This document shows positions 62,011 through 64,000 of a stretch of 64,000 nucleotides of DNA, piece by piece. The position numbers and the translations under genes were made by a program. Origin of the DNA: Struthidea cinerea (Eukaryota > Chordata > Aves > Passeriformes > Corcoracidae); the NCBI GenBank assembly GCA_013397865.1, contig VZTI01001286.1, forward strand, positions 1,982,424 through 2,046,423. The letters are read 5' to 3'. The notes under the pieces were generated by a model. It saw only the letters and a program-made list of their open reading frames with translations. It was not told the DNA's origin and did no database searches. How positions within the stretch are numbered: position 1 is the stretch's first letter; every line of letters starts with the position of its first letter.

Positions 62011-64000
62011 AGCTCACAAACTGGCCTTTGATGTCCATTTATAAATCCCCATTATAATTAACAGGAGTTTTACAGGCACATCAATAGCAAAGTGTATGTA
62101 GAGTGCATTCCTGCTAGCCAAATAGTCTGCAGATGGAGTCCCGAAATATTCATTGACTCCCTGCTGACAAGGAAATTATTTATTATTACTACCTACATGA
62201 TACAGTACTAACCTTGAAAATTCATTATATTCTAATGAGGCCAAAGCCACTTAAACTAACGAACAATCACCACCTCAAAATCTGTATTAATTTAAGGAAA
62301 CATTACAGCTACCATAGAACTAGAAATTTTCAGAAACCTTCTATTATGTTCCATAACGGAGGAGATAAAACTTTCTGGAAACCAGAACAATGCTTACCAC
62401 ACTGAGCTCTGCTCCATTTTCTGCAGTAGGAGGTCAGCATCAAACTACACCATGGGACAGAAGGGTACCTGGAAAAGAAAAAGCAAGTTTTTTAAGCAAG
62501 GGAAGGAAGGGTCAGTGGGTGCTTCAGCAGGAAAACCAGTCCTCCTACATCTTGTCTCAATGGAAGAGCAAGCAGACATGTTAGACATTTAAGAAAAAAA
62601 TATTGCTACTACAGCTGTTTTTCCAAGTACTTATGGCATCTGCAGGGGTATGTACTGGAAAACAAGTTATCATTTGCTTTCTCTTTTATTTATGTTATTT
62701 ACCCCATGGCCTCGATCCATTTCTGAGTTGGGAAAAAAAAAGACACAGAGGTGAGAAATATTTTGCTTTGTTGATTTTAAAAGGCAGCAGGAATTTAATC
62801 TGTATATGTGGGGTGAACTGTTGAGGATATGTGCGGATATAATGATTACAGCACAGAACAACTAATACACTTTGCTAACTAAAGACTTTGAAAAGACATT
62901 TATTTATTTAAGCAAAGTTAATGGGTATTATTGAGGAAAGAATTTGGGAAGAGGTAGTATGTATGTATGTATGTCGAAGGCATTATGTAAAAACTCAAGT
63001 CCAGAGTCTGATTCTTACGCTTTGGAAGGGTCACAGCATAGAATACAGAATAGACATCTGTCTTAGGTACATGGGAAAACATATATTTTATAAAACAACT
63101 AATAAAAATCTTATTTTACTGGTTTAATGCCTTGATCTTCACAGACCTTTGCAAACATTTTATATTTCATCTCATCCCAAACTCTCTTAACCCAAGAGGA
63201 TATCAAATATTAATTATTTGGCTGAAAAAATGTTCCCCATATGCCAAAGGATTCTGCTTTGTCTTTACACTGAATCTGGAGCAAGCTGATGTACATTTAA
63301 AAAAGCAACTTAGTTTTTCATGCTAACGCTGAAAACCTTCAGTAAGTTTCATTGAAGTATGACAAATTAACCAGAGAGAATCTGACCTATTCAGCAAATG
63401 TCGGGGCTGTGGGGGTTTATATTGTGTTAATAACAAACAAGCAATACAGTCAAAAGTTCAAGTTTGGAATGAGAGTAAACAAATTTTGAATTTTGTGTCT
63501 GAGTCGCAAATTCACCAGCTGGTGTTTTCATGATAAATCAAGTGATATAGTGAGTGCTCTGAGGAGGTAGCATATATGCTTTTTGTTTGTGACATAGTAT
63601 GAACAACTATTTAGGGTTCACCATAAACTTTTCTACAAAATGTTCTGGAGATAGGAATAAGTCTATCATACTGTTCACTAGCTGTATATACGTGTTCACT
63701 TTCTTTGTCTTTTAGTGTAATTACTGCTTCAGGGTTTTGTTGGAAGATCGATATGACCAGATTGTAAATAAAGACCTTCTCAAGGGAAATGTACACTCAC
63801 ACTCATTGTCCTTCAAAGGAGAAGTGTTATTCTCTTAAAACCTCTTTATTATCTTTAAGTGAAACATAGGTAGAGGAGAATTTAGGCATTTCCCCTTCAC
63901 TCTATGATTTACTCTTACTTTAACCACTTTTTTGTGAAAAAAGCCTAGATGAGTTTACAGTACCTTGATTTTTGACATGAGAAATTTTAGAATTACTTAG
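62011..64000. other. Non-coding DNA with a (GTAT)n run
   Basis: No gene seen. Besides the (GTAT)n run at 62957-62974, the interval is unique A+T-rich DNA. Frames of 60-73 codons on both strands have no recognisable domains. Confidence 0.6.
62957..62974. repeat. (GTAT)n microsatellite
   Basis: Four and a half perfect GTAT units. Simple repeat. Confidence 0.9.

Noticed and set aside
1..64000. CRISPR array, tRNA or bacterial operon
   Set aside because: No regularly spaced repeats with unique spacers, no tRNA A/B box pair with a cloverleaf found by eye, and no dense ORF layout; the window is vertebrate.

Overview
The window is non-coding DNA from a bird nuclear genome, probably a gene desert or the inside of a very large intron on an A+T-rich macrochromosome. 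The bird assignment rests on many CR1 (chicken repeat 1) LINE fragments. Several end in the CR1 3' terminus (tandem ATTCTATG-type repeats), and two keep recognisable pieces of CR1 ORF2 reverse transcriptase. A solo LTR of the bird endogenous-retrovirus type (ends TGTACTGGTTCCAGCC / ATCATGACA on the minus strand) supports it. There are no operons, Shine-Dalgarno sites or dense ORFs. Open frames are short, mostly without recognisable domains, and about as long as chance predicts in A+T-rich DNA. I recognise no functional protein-coding exon, tRNA, rRNA or CRISPR array.

Layout. 1-10 kb: A+T-rich unique DNA with a MIR-like relic (about 2.35-2.49 kb), a short CR1 3' end (4.1-4.3 kb), an unusually CpG-dense patch (about 6.67-7.0 kb) and an extremely A+T-rich kilobase (about 8.7-9.75 kb). 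10-19 kb: an old CR1 relic at 10.0 kb, simple repeats including an 18-copy TTCC microsatellite at 16.5 kb, and otherwise unique DNA. 19.4-21.6 kb: two CR1 copies in opposite orientation, one about 1.27 kb long with broken ORF2. 21.6-28.7 kb: unique DNA. 28.74-29.30 kb: solo LTR, minus strand. 30.24-30.35 kb: GTTT tract. 30.4-46 kb: long unique stretch with a few low-complexity tracts. About 46.2-46.7 kb: a possible second, unidentified LTR. 47.7-53.9 kb: a cluster of CR1 insertions of different ages, most on the plus strand. 54-64 kb: unique DNA with a pyrimidine microsatellite, one decayed coiled-coil-like open frame (57.2-57.7 kb, minus), an ancient amniote repeat relic (about 61.95 kb) and stretches of even base composition that could be conserved non-coding elements.

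No genes work together here. The biology is layered retroposition (ancient MIR-like and old CR1 relics, then younger CR1, then an ERV LTR) and possibly embedded cis-regulatory DNA. I searched for an undescribed system and found none I can support. The best leads are the CpG-dense patch, the possible conserved elements at 12.6-13.0 and 60.2-61.1 kb, the unidentified LTR-like segment at 46.2-46.7 kb and the coiled-coil-like relic. Repeat identities come from remembered family consensus features and were not checked by alignment; boundaries are approximate unless a simple repeat or a TG...CA end defines them.
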